From Channa striata (taxonomy: Eukaryota > Chordata > Actinopteri > Anabantiformes > Channidae): a stretch of DNA of 64,000 nt. A program made the position numbers and the translations under genes. Of the stretch, positions 35,607 to 47,579 are shown piece by piece; positions within the stretch are counted from its first letter, which is position 1, and each line of letters begins with the position of its first letter. Under the pieces are notes generated by a model. That model did no database searches and had not been told where the DNA came from. It worked only from the letters and a program-made list of their open reading frames with translations. Location: assembly GCA_033026295.1 (NCBI GenBank), contig CM065168.1, forward strand, positions 27,206,306 to 27,270,305, in the 5' to 3' direction.

Positions 35607-35685
35607 CAGCAGTCCCTGTGCCATCCTATGGCCTGGTAGAGCCATCTGTACTGGTGGGAAAAGCTTCATCTGCCACACCAGCATG
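35607..35685 (+). CDS. Candidate internal exon 4 of an unrecognised gene
   Basis: A long pyrimidine tract (about 35543-35595) leads to ATCCAGCAG, a tandem NAGNAG acceptor that would allow inclusion or omission of one codon. With the single G left over from 34956 the block reads AAVPVPSYGLVEPSVLVGKA then SSATPA, 79 bases, ending TG|GTGATT (moderate donor). The other two frames contain stops. It ends in phase 2. No later block that clearly continues it was found. Confidence 0.38.
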
Positions 35686-35689
35686 GTGA

Positions 35690-38545
35690 TTTCAGCCTTT
35701 ACACTAGGTCACAGTTGGTGCTTGGGATCATTAACACATGCATGCACAAAATGTAAACACATATTGTCATATGCATATGCATGTAATACTCTAAAAAATC
35801 TCTAAAAATGCATCTAAAGGATGTGTTCATTCTTGGTAACAAACAGTGCTTTATGCACAATCCAGCATAGTGAATACTTAAGACAGTACTTTGATGTCAT
35901 CCAATCACTTAGATGCTTCTAAGTTTCTTCCACACTTATAAACACAAATGGTCATGGTGCTGTACTGTTGTTGCACACTGAGCACTACTGCTATGCTGAT
36001 GCATAAATCACTACAGTATTTCCTTCCCTGAAAATCTTACAACGATGCCATCAGACAAAATTTATGCACTTCAAAAGAGCTTACATAGATATTCTGCAGC
36101 TACCTTAAGTGCGCTAAGAGGCTTGGGCTTAATATTCCATGACCTCATCACTATATTTACACCATGACCTGACGCAAAATCAAGAGACCAAACATCAAAG
36201 GGCTCCAGTCAGCAGTCCTTGCTCTAAGCCTCGATTATACTGGTCTGAACTCTGGATTCAATTGAAAAAAAGCAATTCAAATGCAATACAAGAGTGAGCT
36301 AAGGGAGAAAAGAGAAAGGTGGGGGTGAAAGTCCTGCACAGTCATCAGTGGGAGGGCTGAGGGCTGTAAATCAGACATAATCATCGGGATCTATCACAGA
36401 AGGGCCGCAGAAGGCCATTCCCATAGGTTTTACACAAGTGTGACTGAAAGTGCAGCAGCAGCTTAAGCCACCATCCACCCAACACGCACACACAAACAAA
36501 CCTTTCTTGTGTGTTCTTTAGTATTGTATTTAGCAATAGGTCTGCCTGTGTTGTTTCATAGTGTTTGGTTTCTGAGGCCTGCCATTAATTTCTGCAACAG
36601 CAGTGAGTAAAAGCAAAAGCTCTGTCAGGAAGGTAAACAACAAAAGGGCCAACCTAGACACATTAGAGGGGGGGAAAGAGACAGAATGGTGGGTACAGAG
36701 AGAGAGAGAAAAAGGTTGGAACACAGATCAAACTTGTGTCGTTCAAGACTCCCTTAACACACACACACACACACATACACAGACACAATCCATCACAAAA
36801 AGGCAGAGCAGCAGTCTTTCTGCAGAAAACTATCCGGGGAGCTCTACCAACAACAAACTTGGAGTACATTTCATGCCTGTTGTACACACACTTGCATAGA
36901 AACACATACAGTTTCAGTTCTCAGCAAGAACTAAGCTGAAAAGTGAGTGGAAGTAGGTGCTGAGAGAAGTGCTCCTCGGTGATACAGTAGTAAAAAATGG
37001 CAAGCGGAGAGTGAGCAGCGGCTTCCTGAGAGACAACCGCTGGGTTTGTAGGTGAGTGTAGGGGGACTGACCAAAGAAGGTGAACTGTCCACAAAAATCA
37101 CTCACTGGCTGCATTTGCAAAAATGGAGTAAGCCACTGTCAGACTGTTTGCTAATGAACTACTGTTTGAATATAGACACAGTTAACAGACAGAATAGATT
37201 ACCAGCAAAAAAAAGAATAAATCTGCTGTAATTACCTTACTGACATACTTACCTATTACTATTAGACCCATGTATAGGTTTCTTCTAATTTCAAGTTAAA
37301 ATATATTAGTACAAACACAATTACACAAACACCAAGGTGCCTTAATATTGTTATGCTGTACTCAGACTAATATTTTTAGGTATTAAATAAGTCAAACTAT
37401 AAGTGCATGCACAGAAAACAAATATACAATTAGAATTAACTATGCTCGTATGTTTCGTGAATAAGGAGTAGTTATGGTAATTCAGTAAAAGCAATACAGA
37501 ACATTATTTCAGTGAAGAGAAAACATTGTTTCTATTTCCAAAGGTAAAGAGGACTGAAAGTAAAGTGCAGATAGTGTAAATGCATAAATAAAAGGGAACC
37601 GCAGCGCAGCATCATTAGTACACAGTGAACATGCTTTACTTTCCATTAATACTGTATGCTCTATTGACTCTGAAAAAGATTTCTATTTAAAAAGTGGGTT
37701 TTATGTTCTCCAGAGAAATAGTGAAATATGAGTGCAACAGTTTACGCTGGACCAATCGATGTTAGGAGTTTTGTAGCACAATTAATAGTCTAAATTTAAT
37801 TCATTATTGATATCAGTGCTCAACTAACATCGACCGTCCATGTGTTTAGACACCATATTTTACAGCTGGATAGAGCAAATGTTCTAAAATATTCAAAATA
37901 TTGACTCCGATTTTTTACAGGAAAACTGTGTTAATCCTGCTATTGAGCATGTGTGCAGGGTGATGCAGCACAGGTTACCAGGGCGATGTGATACTGTTAA
38001 AATTAAGACATCTTTGTGCAATAGAAAAGTCAGTGTTAAACCCAAGGTTAGCTGACTAACCCACTTGTCTGGCTTTGTGAGACAGGCAGACCAGTGTGGG
38101 AGAGATGAAACAATGTATGTGGGTAGAGATCTGTCCGTGGTGCTGAATTGACAGCAGCTCACAATACAAAAGCAGCTCTAAGAGCTGTCTGTGAAGTGTG
38201 TGGTGCTGAAGTGTGCCAATGGACCGTGTACACAAAGCCTGTCCTTCCTTGATGGTCATTGAGTCCTTGTGGCCTATCCCACAGTGCATCTTGCACCCAA
38301 TGTTTCTGGTTCAGCTGCACGACTTTGAACCAGAGAGGCTGCAGGTGCAATGCACTATGAATGTGCCATAAGCACCTAATGACATAAAAGAAGGTCGCTG
38401 AACTTCTCAGAGCTGACACTCAACATTTAGCTCTGGGTAGAAGATAGACTGTACACAGTTAAAATATTATAGTAAAGGTAAGAACTGATGCACCTGTTAT
38501 GCAAATGAGGGTTTCCTGAAAAATGTTCATTTAGTTTTTAACTCA
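35690..38545. other. Non-coding stretch with one (AC)n microsatellite
   Basis: No gene was recognised. An (AC)n tract lies at about 36757-36774. Several acceptor- or donor-like sites occur but do not delimit open blocks of consistent phase. Confidence 0.45.
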
Positions 38546-38546
38546 T

Positions 38547-38793
38547 TTCAATTCAATTCAACTTTATTTACATAGCGCCAATTTACAACAAAGTCATCTC
38601 AAGGCAGTTAAAATATAATAAAAAACATAATAAAGTCAAGACTATACAAATATTTAGAGAGAAGCCAACAAATCCCCCTTGAGCAGCTATAGGCAACAGT
38701 GGAGAGGAAAAACTCCCTTTAACGGAAGAAACCAGCAGAACCAGGCTCAGGGTGGGCGTTCATCTGCCTTGACCGGTTGGGCTGAGTGGAAAG
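38547..38793 (-). mobile_element. 5'-truncated L2 LINE, 3' end only
   Basis: TTCAATTCAATTCAACTTTA and TTACATAGCGCCAATTTACA, then GGCAACAGTGGAGAGGAAAA and CATCTGCCTTGACCGGTTGG, are the reverse complement of the L2 3' region at about 15665-15859. Similarity to the copy at 52804 stops at GAGTGGAAAG (about 38793). It is too short to carry RT. No clear duplication was found. Confidence 0.85.
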
Positions 38794-38799
38794 GCCATT

Positions 38800-41700
38800 C
38801 ATTGTGGCCCAATGTGGTTTAAGCCATAAACTAGGTATTTTTATTCGTAGGATTTAGGCAAGATGAATAGTATCAAAAACATAATAGAACTAAATGGTAT
38901 GCAAATGATTATTTGTTAATATCCTAAAGATTAAAGTTCTGGCTTAGTAGCTGTTTTCAGAATTTTATGACACTATGAACCACACGATAGTTTTTATATT
39001 CTATTTTCCGTGGTGCATCACTGTTCACACAAGCTGTAGGTGTTTGTGTAACATACCTAAACGACATTCTAAGCTTGTGAGACATAGCATGGCTTGCACT
39101 TAAAAAAATACAATGTACAGTTTACAAGTGTAGTCCTTAGTTGTGTGGTTTAATATTCTGCAAAAATGACTTCTCAATGGCAATCAGTAGCTATGTTAGT
39201 AAATATTAATGTAGCCAAAACATTGAGAGAATTGCATATCCAACTGGGATCTTCACATTCGTAATGTATTCAGACATCATTGACAACAGAACAGTTATGT
39301 CTTCTGTCATTAATAATGGATGATTTTCAAAGTGTTTATCTGATTATTTTGCAAATCTATGAAGCTCCTTGAAACTGTAAAAACAACTTTGTAAGAATGC
39401 ATTTCCAGATTTTTTTTTCTTCTGTGAAAACACACAAAAAAATAAACCAAGAATAAGATGGAGATGTTATTGCTGAGGGGGGGTGAACAACACACTGACT
39501 GTCTCCTCACTGACTTGCTCTGGGCCACACAGGTGTGACTAAGTCTTATAGATTCAGGGCTGATGGCAGAGCAGGGTTAGCGAGTGAATAGTGGGTTACT
39601 GGAGCAAAGTGCCCGCCTTGCAGATAGCAGCATCCTTGGAGAAAATGGCTTGGCAAAGAGGAGGGCTTTGGATCAATAATTCTCTGAAGAAGTTTGATAG
39701 GGCTTTGCCATGGTGGACTTTTCAACACGGCATCTATGTTTTAGAAGACCTAAGAAGTCAGCTGGGTACTTCTGATCAGCCCTTTTCTCTTTCTTCCTCT
39801 CCCGTTTTACTTGTGTTCTCTATTAGAATGTTTCTCTGATTCTCTGTCAGCCTGGAAGCTATTCACTGTGATAACAGTATATTGATCTCTCCTCTTACTG
39901 TATGTTGGACAATATTACTCGACTGACGTTCTGGTGTAATATTTGTTCTCTGAATGTAAAACTGAACTGGGCTTTGTTGTTGGATGTACATACAGCAAAT
40001 GTTGCTGTCTTTAGTTTTTTAGGGCTATTTGTTCTGCACCTTTTCCACCTTTATGAAAATCTGCAACTCTAAAAACACGTAGAAATCTTGTAATGTGTCC
40101 TCCGTTTCAGAAAACCAAAACAGGGTGACAGACTGACAAGCCACAGCAGTGATGGAAATCCCTGCTACATTCCCAGGGATTCGTTCAGTCAAAACAGACA
40201 CCAGCCTCTCTGCTACTAACGCCATCTGTGACATCCACACACACACACAACTCGCACATTTCCTGTCTCCCACACTCCACAGCTTGCTGTACACCAGGGG
40301 CCATGTCAAATTGCAGAGTTATTCCAGGGACTTGCTGGGGAGTGGGAGGCACAAGTCACCCTACATGCCAGTCCCTGAATACCCAGGCCAAGTTTTGTGT
40401 CACACCAGCTTGGAAGAGAGGGAAAACACTGATAAATCCTGGACTGCTCCATTTGGAAATGGGAGAGTGACAGAGATAGAGACAGACAGAGGGTGAGAGA
40501 TAGACTTGGAAACCTAGTAAGTGCTAAACCCTCACAATTAGCACCACTGATAGGTAGAGTGGCTCAGATGCCAAAGCCATCAGATCTGAATTTCATGATG
40601 TGAAACACTGCAGCTTTAGACACCTTTAAACAGCCGAAACTAAACAAAGTATGTTTTAATACCCTGATTCATTTTATATACTACTGGCCATAATTGTGAT
40701 GTAGTTTGTCTCTACAGCGTAACAACTGTGATATCACTGCTGTGGGGTTTGAGCTGCTCATAATTCACCTGTCAATCTGTTCAGGAATTTGACAATTTTT
40801 ATTTTTGATTTTTATTTATTTTTGTTGGGAATCGAGACATAATTACTATTAATCCACATCTTACTTCAGTGGTAATTTGATAGAACTCATTAGTAGACTT
40901 TCAAATATATTATTAACCATAATATGTCAAATCTGACTGGCATGGAATGGAAAACCTATATTTACTTATATAGGTTTTTTACATGTTCAAGGGTTCCCTG
41001 ATTCATAATTGAAAAGAAGCGTTAATTAAAAATTAGGCAAGACCGGGGGCATTGAAAAGCTAAAAAGTATGGAGAACGTCCAGAGGACTAAAGAAAAGCC
41101 AGCACTGCAACAGAGCAGCAAGTCAGCAAGTCTCACTAAAGCTATCTGGATGGATGGTTTGAGTGAAACGGCTGGCCTGAGATTGGAGGGAGGGTTGGAT
41201 AGCGTGAGGCTCTGCTCTCTCTCTTTCCCTTCTCCCTCCTCCCCCTCTTGTCCCCCCACCATCATTCTGACACATTCAGCCTTCACATTTTACCTTCAAA
41301 CTGGAAAAGCGGCTGCTGAAGTGGCAGATCTGCAGAAACGTGACACGGGCCTCATTTGGCCTTTGAAATAAAAAAAATTGCAAATAAATAAAAAATAAAT
41401 GAAAAACAGTTTGGAGCAAGGCATGTGATGCAAAAAAAAAACATCTCAGTGATCAAAGATTAAATTTTCCTTCATGAAAGATCAGGGAAGAAGTGAAGGA
41501 AACTAAACCCATCCCAACTATAAAGGCACAAAAACGCAAAATGTGATTGAATTTGAGTGCCCATTTTATTTCTATGTTTCTCCTTTGAATTACAAAATGG
41601 TGTCAGCAGTCATCACTCAATTGAGCGTCTCTATTCCTGGCTCATTACAAGTGAGAGAATAGTGCTGGGTAATTGTTTGACCCTGCCTGCTCAACCTACG

Positions 41701-44575
41701 TCCTTGGCTGCCGAGAGTGCTCGACGCGAGAGTTGTATGGGATAAATGATGGCTATTCCCACACTCTGCCCTGTGGTCTTCTGCAAACAGAGCGTCAGCA
41801 TATCAGTGACAAGAGACGCCTGATGAAGGTACGCCAGTTGCACAAACCCAAGGCAGGGTCCAGCAGCGGCAGCAGCACCTTTCTGAAACACCCCATTGTG
41901 CCCCGCCAAAGCCTTTCCCCCTCTTCGGTGAAGTGACCATTGTGGCTCACAGAATAGCCATCCTTCTCCATCGCCTGGTAGGGAAAATGCTGCATTGCCT
42001 GGGATGAATGTGGCCACAGTCTCAGGACTAGACAGCATCTCAGTATCATGACCCCCATCAACCCCTGAGTTTCTCCTGTCAGCGCTCCCATTCTTCCCAC
42101 AGCTGAGGATAATCCAGACCTTATTTCAGCCAGTGAATAGAGCATAAGGAACAGATGCATTCCGGTATTGGAAATAGCCACATTTCCGAATGAAGCAAGG
42201 GAGCTTTTTTAGCATGTATAGCTCAAGTTTGGACATCTGGTATTGATTTAGCTGCAGGGGTGGCTCTCTGAAAATGAATTCCTCCTCAACAGGATGGACA
42301 AAAGCTGTATGGATTCCTGGGAGAGGACTAAACTGTGGTGGAGCACAGCATTTTTCATAAGGGTGCTCGACCAAACAGGGTTCAAGGTGTTCTGCCGAGT
42401 GTCAGCCTAGGAATCTTCTAGGGAAGATTTCAAAAGGAAAAGACAAACACAGAAACCACAATTGTTGACATTGGGTCAGAGGAAACTTGTCTGGCTGTGT
42501 GTGATTGCACGGTAGCTGCAGCCTATATGCACAATTATTTTAGAAGCCATAACTCATAACTTTTCAAACTATATTGATTGCTTTAAAAATGTATTTCATA
42601 TATTTAGTGGAGAATATTCTCATAAAATGATTTGTTGACCTCTGGATTAATTAATTAAATGAATTCCCCAAGTGCAGTTTTATTGCTTGCGGCTCAGTCC
42701 ACATAGTCAGAAAGTGCCTGATGATAAAGTCCTCTTCTTACTTTTGGAAGCAAATGCTATTGTTTAGTTAGATATGCAAGTGTTATGTAAACAAATTGCA
42801 TGATTATGCAAAACTGGAAATAGTGTGGATGAGTGATATCCCACAGCATAAGGATTAGTTACTAACACCCACTCTCCAATTATGAGCATAAAACTCTTAA
42901 ACTCTTATGCAGGATTTTTTGTGCCCCATATCCCTGTTATGCAACATGCTCTAGTTTAAAGGAGGACCCTTTCACAGTTACCCAAATGTTTACTGTACAT
43001 GGGATGACACAAAGCCAAATTAAGCTCACATTAGCTTGGTTTAACAGGATGTGGAAGAGCAAAAAGCCACAAGTGTTTACTACTGACTGAGAAGAGGCAG
43101 GACTGTCTTCAGGTTGCATGTGAACATGATACATCATCATTAATGGTGAGGTTACATCAGCTCGTTTTGTCTGGAACGTGCCCTTCCAAGTAGGGAGGTG
43201 GAGAGTCTGGGGTGATATTTTTAAACCTGGGAAACAGCAGCTGCCTTTGCACTTGAGTAATTTAGGTTAAACAGCTCATTTGTGGGTGTTAAAGAGATAC
43301 ATCCTACACATGAGAACTTAAGTCGCTCCTGAAAAAACGCGCAGACCAAGGGTTTGCTAAGATGTAGGTGTGACGACACCTGAGGGAGAGGACATTTAAG
43401 GTGAAACCAAGAGAAATGAGATAAGTTGCAGACATGACTAAATTGAACTGGCTGCTTTATTTCACTATTTGTGATACTCAAATATTCTTTGTAGGAGATT
43501 CAAGCTTAAGTGTAGCACCTCTAGCCCATAAAAGCCAAGCAATACGATAATGCAAATATTTCACATCAGGCTCTCACTTGAGGCTACAAAGAACATCTTC
43601 ATTAATTCATTGGCAGCGTCTGCTTTTTGGGGGGTTACTCAGAAATGTAAAAAGGGGACTGGGATTACATTACTTTCAACTATTTGAGAGAGAAAAAAAA
43701 GCCTCATGCAAAATTCAGATGTACTTGCAAGCTTTGCTGAATGAATTCATGACCCAATCTTTGTGGAATACAGTAGTGTGTGGCACAGATCCAGGATTTT
43801 CACCCAAGTCTCTAAACTCTTTCTCAATTAGAAAGACCAAAAGCAAGTTGTTAAAAGGCGCACAGAGCTTTCGACTCAACTGGTGCCATCACATGACAAT
43901 TTTGTGCCTTTCCCTCTGCGGTAAGAGATGTTCTAAATTTGACATCCTCAATAATAAATGTCCTGCCCAGCTGACTAATATTAGTCCTAATCTAGACACG
44001 GATATCCTATTGCGGGGGCCACAGGGGAGGGAAGGGCGTAACTTTATCAGATCAATAAGCCATACTGTATCCCTACTTCCCTCCTGTTTCACTACAGTGT
44101 GTCTGCTGCCCTTTCTCTCCCATGCAGTCAGTCACAGACAATGAGAGGTCCTTCACTTCATCTCTCCATCATAGACTTGTCCCCCTCTACTATGCTTAAT
44201 CAAAGGAAAAAGGGATCGAAGGGTGGCAGAGAGAGCAGGCTGAGCACGTCTCTCATCATAGCCTGACAGCTAAAATGGAGGGTGTTAGGAGGAAGAGGAG
44301 GAGAAAGAGGAAATCTTTCATTTTCCGATTACATTTTCTCCCCTTTTATGCAAGGAAAAGTGTCTGCCTTCTTTGTAGCCACCCTAAGCTCCTCCAGCCT
44401 CTCTTCACTCCCAGTCTGCAGGTGGATGGTGGGCGAACGGACAGGAAGATGGATGAGGGCCAGGCGGTGAGCAGCAGAAGAGTGAGTTAATGAGGCAGAT
44501 TGCTCTCTTTGCCGCTGTGCAAGGGATTACAGGAAGATTACCCATTCTGATTCTCTTCTCTCCCAATTTTGCTCT
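38800..44575. other. Long non-coding stretch, possible conserved elements
   Basis: No recognised gene. Frames at 41673-41936 (87 codons, plus, with a GAAG|GTACGC donor-like site at about 41829) and 43578-44144 (188 codons, plus) are the longest but match no family known to me. Mixed-composition patches at about 41590-42400 and 43570-44140 resemble conserved non-coding DNA of developmental loci. An (AC)n tract lies at about 40236-40250. Confidence 0.4.
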
Positions 44576-44580
44576 TTCAG

Positions 44581-44661
44581 TCTCTGTAGTGATAAACCGG
44601 AGGGGTGCGGCAAGGCGGGGAGGGGCGTGGGGAGGGTGTGAGCGCCCGTGTTTTGAAAGAG
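44581..44661 (+). CDS. Candidate 81-nt exon, unrecognised
   Basis: A pyrimidine-rich acceptor (TCTCCCAATTTTGCTCTTTCAG, ending at 44580) and a consensus donor (AAAGAG|GTGAGT, at 44662) bracket 81 bases. They are open in the frame giving SVVINRRGAARRGGAWGGCE then RPCFER, and the length is a multiple of three, so the exon could be skipped without shifting frame. The G-rich, Arg/Gly-rich text is not a known motif to me and might be a chance splice pair or an untranslated exon. Confidence 0.28.
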
Positions 44662-45879
44662 GTGAGTTAAAAGACAGTGCCTCTGCTCTCTGTCAGGGGA
44701 AGATGACAGCTGACCTGCGATTGGTAGAATTTCCGACTGATGCCTCTTATCTGACAGATGCTTCGAGGGCTGTGCTTGGCCTAAATATACCCAGCATGAG
44801 ACTGAATATGTTATTACTCACATGAGATCTAGCTTCTTCATCAAGTTTATTCGTTGAGACTAACTTAATAAAGTAGGTCTGCAGATTCCACCCACAGAAA
44901 CACATGTGCTGGACACTGCCTCAACGTGCATTTGAAAATGTGTTGTTTTTGTGCGCCATTCAAATGGCATGCTGATTGTGTGTTGACCCAGAGTGATGGC
45001 ATTTGAGTTGAATAGCTGCAGATTTGTATTCAGGAAAGTTGTTGGAAGCTTCATGTCAGGAGGATGAGCGAAAACAAAGAGAAGCACAGGACCTCAAATC
45101 TACTTTTTGCACTCAGCGAATAACAAACAGCGAAAAGGTCTGGAGAAATTATTCAAATTGCAGGGGAATTTGCAATTATTATAAGTCATCTCAACCCACA
45201 AAAGCAATGTTAAGCACCCTTCATGAAGTGCACTGAAAGCAGCGAGAACAAAAGGGGAATCATGTATGGGCCCATTTTCTGATGGCAGTGTCTGCTCAGT
45301 GTGTATCATTATAAAGGAGAGAGGCTATTTAGGTATTTTCAAAGCCATTGTCAAAACTAAAGTCATTAGACTGAGCTGATGGTAGAGTGATTTTCTGAGA
45401 GTTTCTTTGTATCAATTGAGAATTAACAGCTTAATGCAAATGTGTGCTTTGGAAAAGCAATGGTGATGTTGTAATTCTTTGGCTGGATGATAAACACACA
45501 CAAACAGACTCTGACTTTGACACTGACTATTTTCATTCTGGCTTTTAAGGTTAAAAACTGTCTGGCCAAACAAGTCTCATCACTAAATCAAACGAGTCTC
45601 CTAAAAGAAGACAACTGTTTCCATAGGATACGAACTTCCACTTCCTGTGTGTGGATCAGCCAATCATCCTTACAGTACCGGCTCTTCAAGCAATGAATTC
45701 ATGCTGGTCCGTGTCTCTGTGTAACAGGCTTCTTAAAATGTATTAAAACTAATTACAAAATGTGTAACTCGTTTCAACTTCCTTACACAGACCAACAAGT
45801 GACCAGTTTTAACTGTGCGGTGCTCCACTTTCCTAAAACCGAAGCAAAAGTTCACAGAGTAAGTCAGCCTCCCCACTGG

Positions 45880-46260
45880 CGCTCACTTCCAAGATTCCCC
45901 TCATGTGGCGTCTGTTCCCCGCGTCCTCCCCGTCCATCTTTACCTCTGCGCGGCTGAACTCAGCCCGATCCCGCTTTAACACACGGCCGTAACCCCGCAA
46001 CCAGACGCGTGTCTCACCATCAGGCAGCTGCTGATTTGTAGCTTGTATATTTTATTCTCTGACTGGCTGGTTTTTGCGGAGACTCCGTTACGCGGGCGTT
46101 TGGCGACACCGTGGCGCAGGAGTCGCACACAGTCGCAGTGTGGTCGGCGTAACGAGGAGCTGTGGATGTGAACGCGGCGAACGAGCCGTTCTGGTGATGA
46201 CATTTACTTCATGGTGGAGGTCGCACCGACGCAGCCATCCCAGCCTCCAGCCGTCAATTA
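45880..46260. promoter_or_regulatory. CpG-rich, promoter-like segment
   Basis: Eighteen CpG dinucleotides fall between 46077 and 46188 alone, against a strongly CpG-depleted background, with more in 45880-46010. There is no recognised repeat in it. CpG islands of this sort usually mark transcription start regions in fish. No TATA box is evident. Direction is unknown; a plus-strand exon candidate follows at 46381. Confidence 0.55.
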
Positions 46261-46380
46261 ACGCTTTAAGGCGGCTGACCAGTAAAGAAAGTCTGAAGAT
46301 TTTAATTTGGTATTTCACAGATTTATTCATGCCAAACAACAACAGACAAACAATAACGTTCAGTCTGTGAAGCGTCTCTA

Positions 46381-46430
46381 ATGGGAGAATTAATGTCAGG
46401 TGTTCGGAGTGATGAGAAGTACGTGGACAA
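46381..46430 (+). CDS. Candidate first coding exon (17-residue N-terminus)
   Basis: ATG at 46381 with G at +4 follows an in-frame stop at 46354-46356. The frame reads MGELMSGVRSDEKYVDK up to a perfect donor, ACAA|GTAAGT, at 46431. It lies about 120-300 bases downstream of the CpG-rich segment, where a first exon would be expected. No downstream coding exon was recognised in the remaining 17 kb, so a very long intron would be required. The support is positional plus one splice site only. Confidence 0.25.
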
Positions 46431-47329
46431 GTAAGTGGGCTCTGTGTGCATATTAATATCCACGTCTTATGAGTCTCAATCTCTGCATTTCCAGACTGGA
46501 GCTGGTATAAATAATAATGCGATATCTCAGGCTTAATGAGTGTCGGAACCTGTGAGAATGACCAACTGCAAGTGTGGACACTGCGTAAACACATTCGCGG
46601 CTTCCAGAAGCCACAGACTTTCTCTTCCACAAAGCACGACATTGTATTTATGTATTTCATATGTGTGTTTTTTCGCTGAATTCCCGCACTCCCACCGTTG
46701 TCACGAGTAGCTTCAAAACATACATGTCCACAATTTGTCCCCACGTCGGATCCAACGTGTCTGCTCCCGAAGCCGCAGAGAACGAACGGCACATTTCACC
46801 TAAATCTCCTCCAAATATCGACCCATTACGCACAGTTTGCTGCTGGCTCTCTCTCACCACGGCGAGACCAACAATTGCTCATTATTTGATCATGTTAGTG
46901 CATCTTTCATTTTTTTCCCCGACATCACCTGTCATCTTTTGGAGGGCCTGTGCAGACAGGGACAGATCCCAACAGTCAGAAAGCACACATGCATTCAGTC
47001 ACCACAGCAAAGAACAGAAAAGTCCTTACTTGTGATTTGCGGCAATCCCTTCCGATATGATGCTCCTGACTTGGGGAGGTTTATAAAAATCCCTGGATAA
47101 AGCCTGGATGAAGTTTTCGCTTCTGTCTTTCTTATTTTATCCAGATCGTTGAGGAGACCAGAAAGCAGGGTTTCTTCCCCCCCCCTCTCTCCTTCAAGAC
47201 AGATGTGAACGGTCCTGGCCGAGTCGCTCCACCTGCATCCCTGTTGTCATGACAGGATAAGAAATACGGCTTCAACTGTTTCCTTTCAAATTAAAACTTG
47301 TTCGTTTATATTTACGGCTGGGGCTTTTA

Positions 47330-47480
47330 TTGTGGAGAATCCGGTGCCGTGTTTCTAGTTCTTGGAGCTTTGACGCATCTCCACCTGCATCCGCTGGAAT
47401 ATGAGAGACGCAACGGCATCAGCGGCACCGCACTGCCCGCCCCGCACCGGCCGGAGCAGGCTACTTCACCTGGGTGAGGG
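47330..47480. promoter_or_regulatory. Second CpG cluster, promoter- or exon-like
   Basis: About a dozen CpGs occur between 47341 and 47456, including CCCGCCCCGCACCGGCCGGA, ending near a donor-like ACCTGG|GTGAGG at 47471. It may belong to the same promoter region as 45880-46260, or be an alternative first exon. No coding frame is convincing. Confidence 0.4.
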
Positions 47481-47579
47481 AGCAGCAGCGGGGGGGGCTT
47501 ATCAAGTAGAAACACTACAGTGGTGTGAGATGATTTCAATATGAGACATTCTTCGAAAAACACTTAGCTTTGATGCATT

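Noticed and set aside
41279..41371. Terminal exon of the 33-36 kb exon chain, followed by several AATAAA
   Set aside because: The acceptor phase (needs one preceding base) does not fit the phase 2 end at 35685, and the AATAAA words sit in an A-rich simple region.
44420..44467. 45-nt micro-exon between CTGCAG and GCG|GTGAGC
   Set aside because: Splice-like signals are frequent in this pyrimidine-rich stretch, and a 45-base block gives too little coding evidence.
46088..46792. 234-codon open frame on the minus strand across the CpG-rich region
   Set aside because: CpG-rich DNA has fewer stops. The translation has no domain, periodicity or splice context that I can see, and it overlaps promoter-like sequence.
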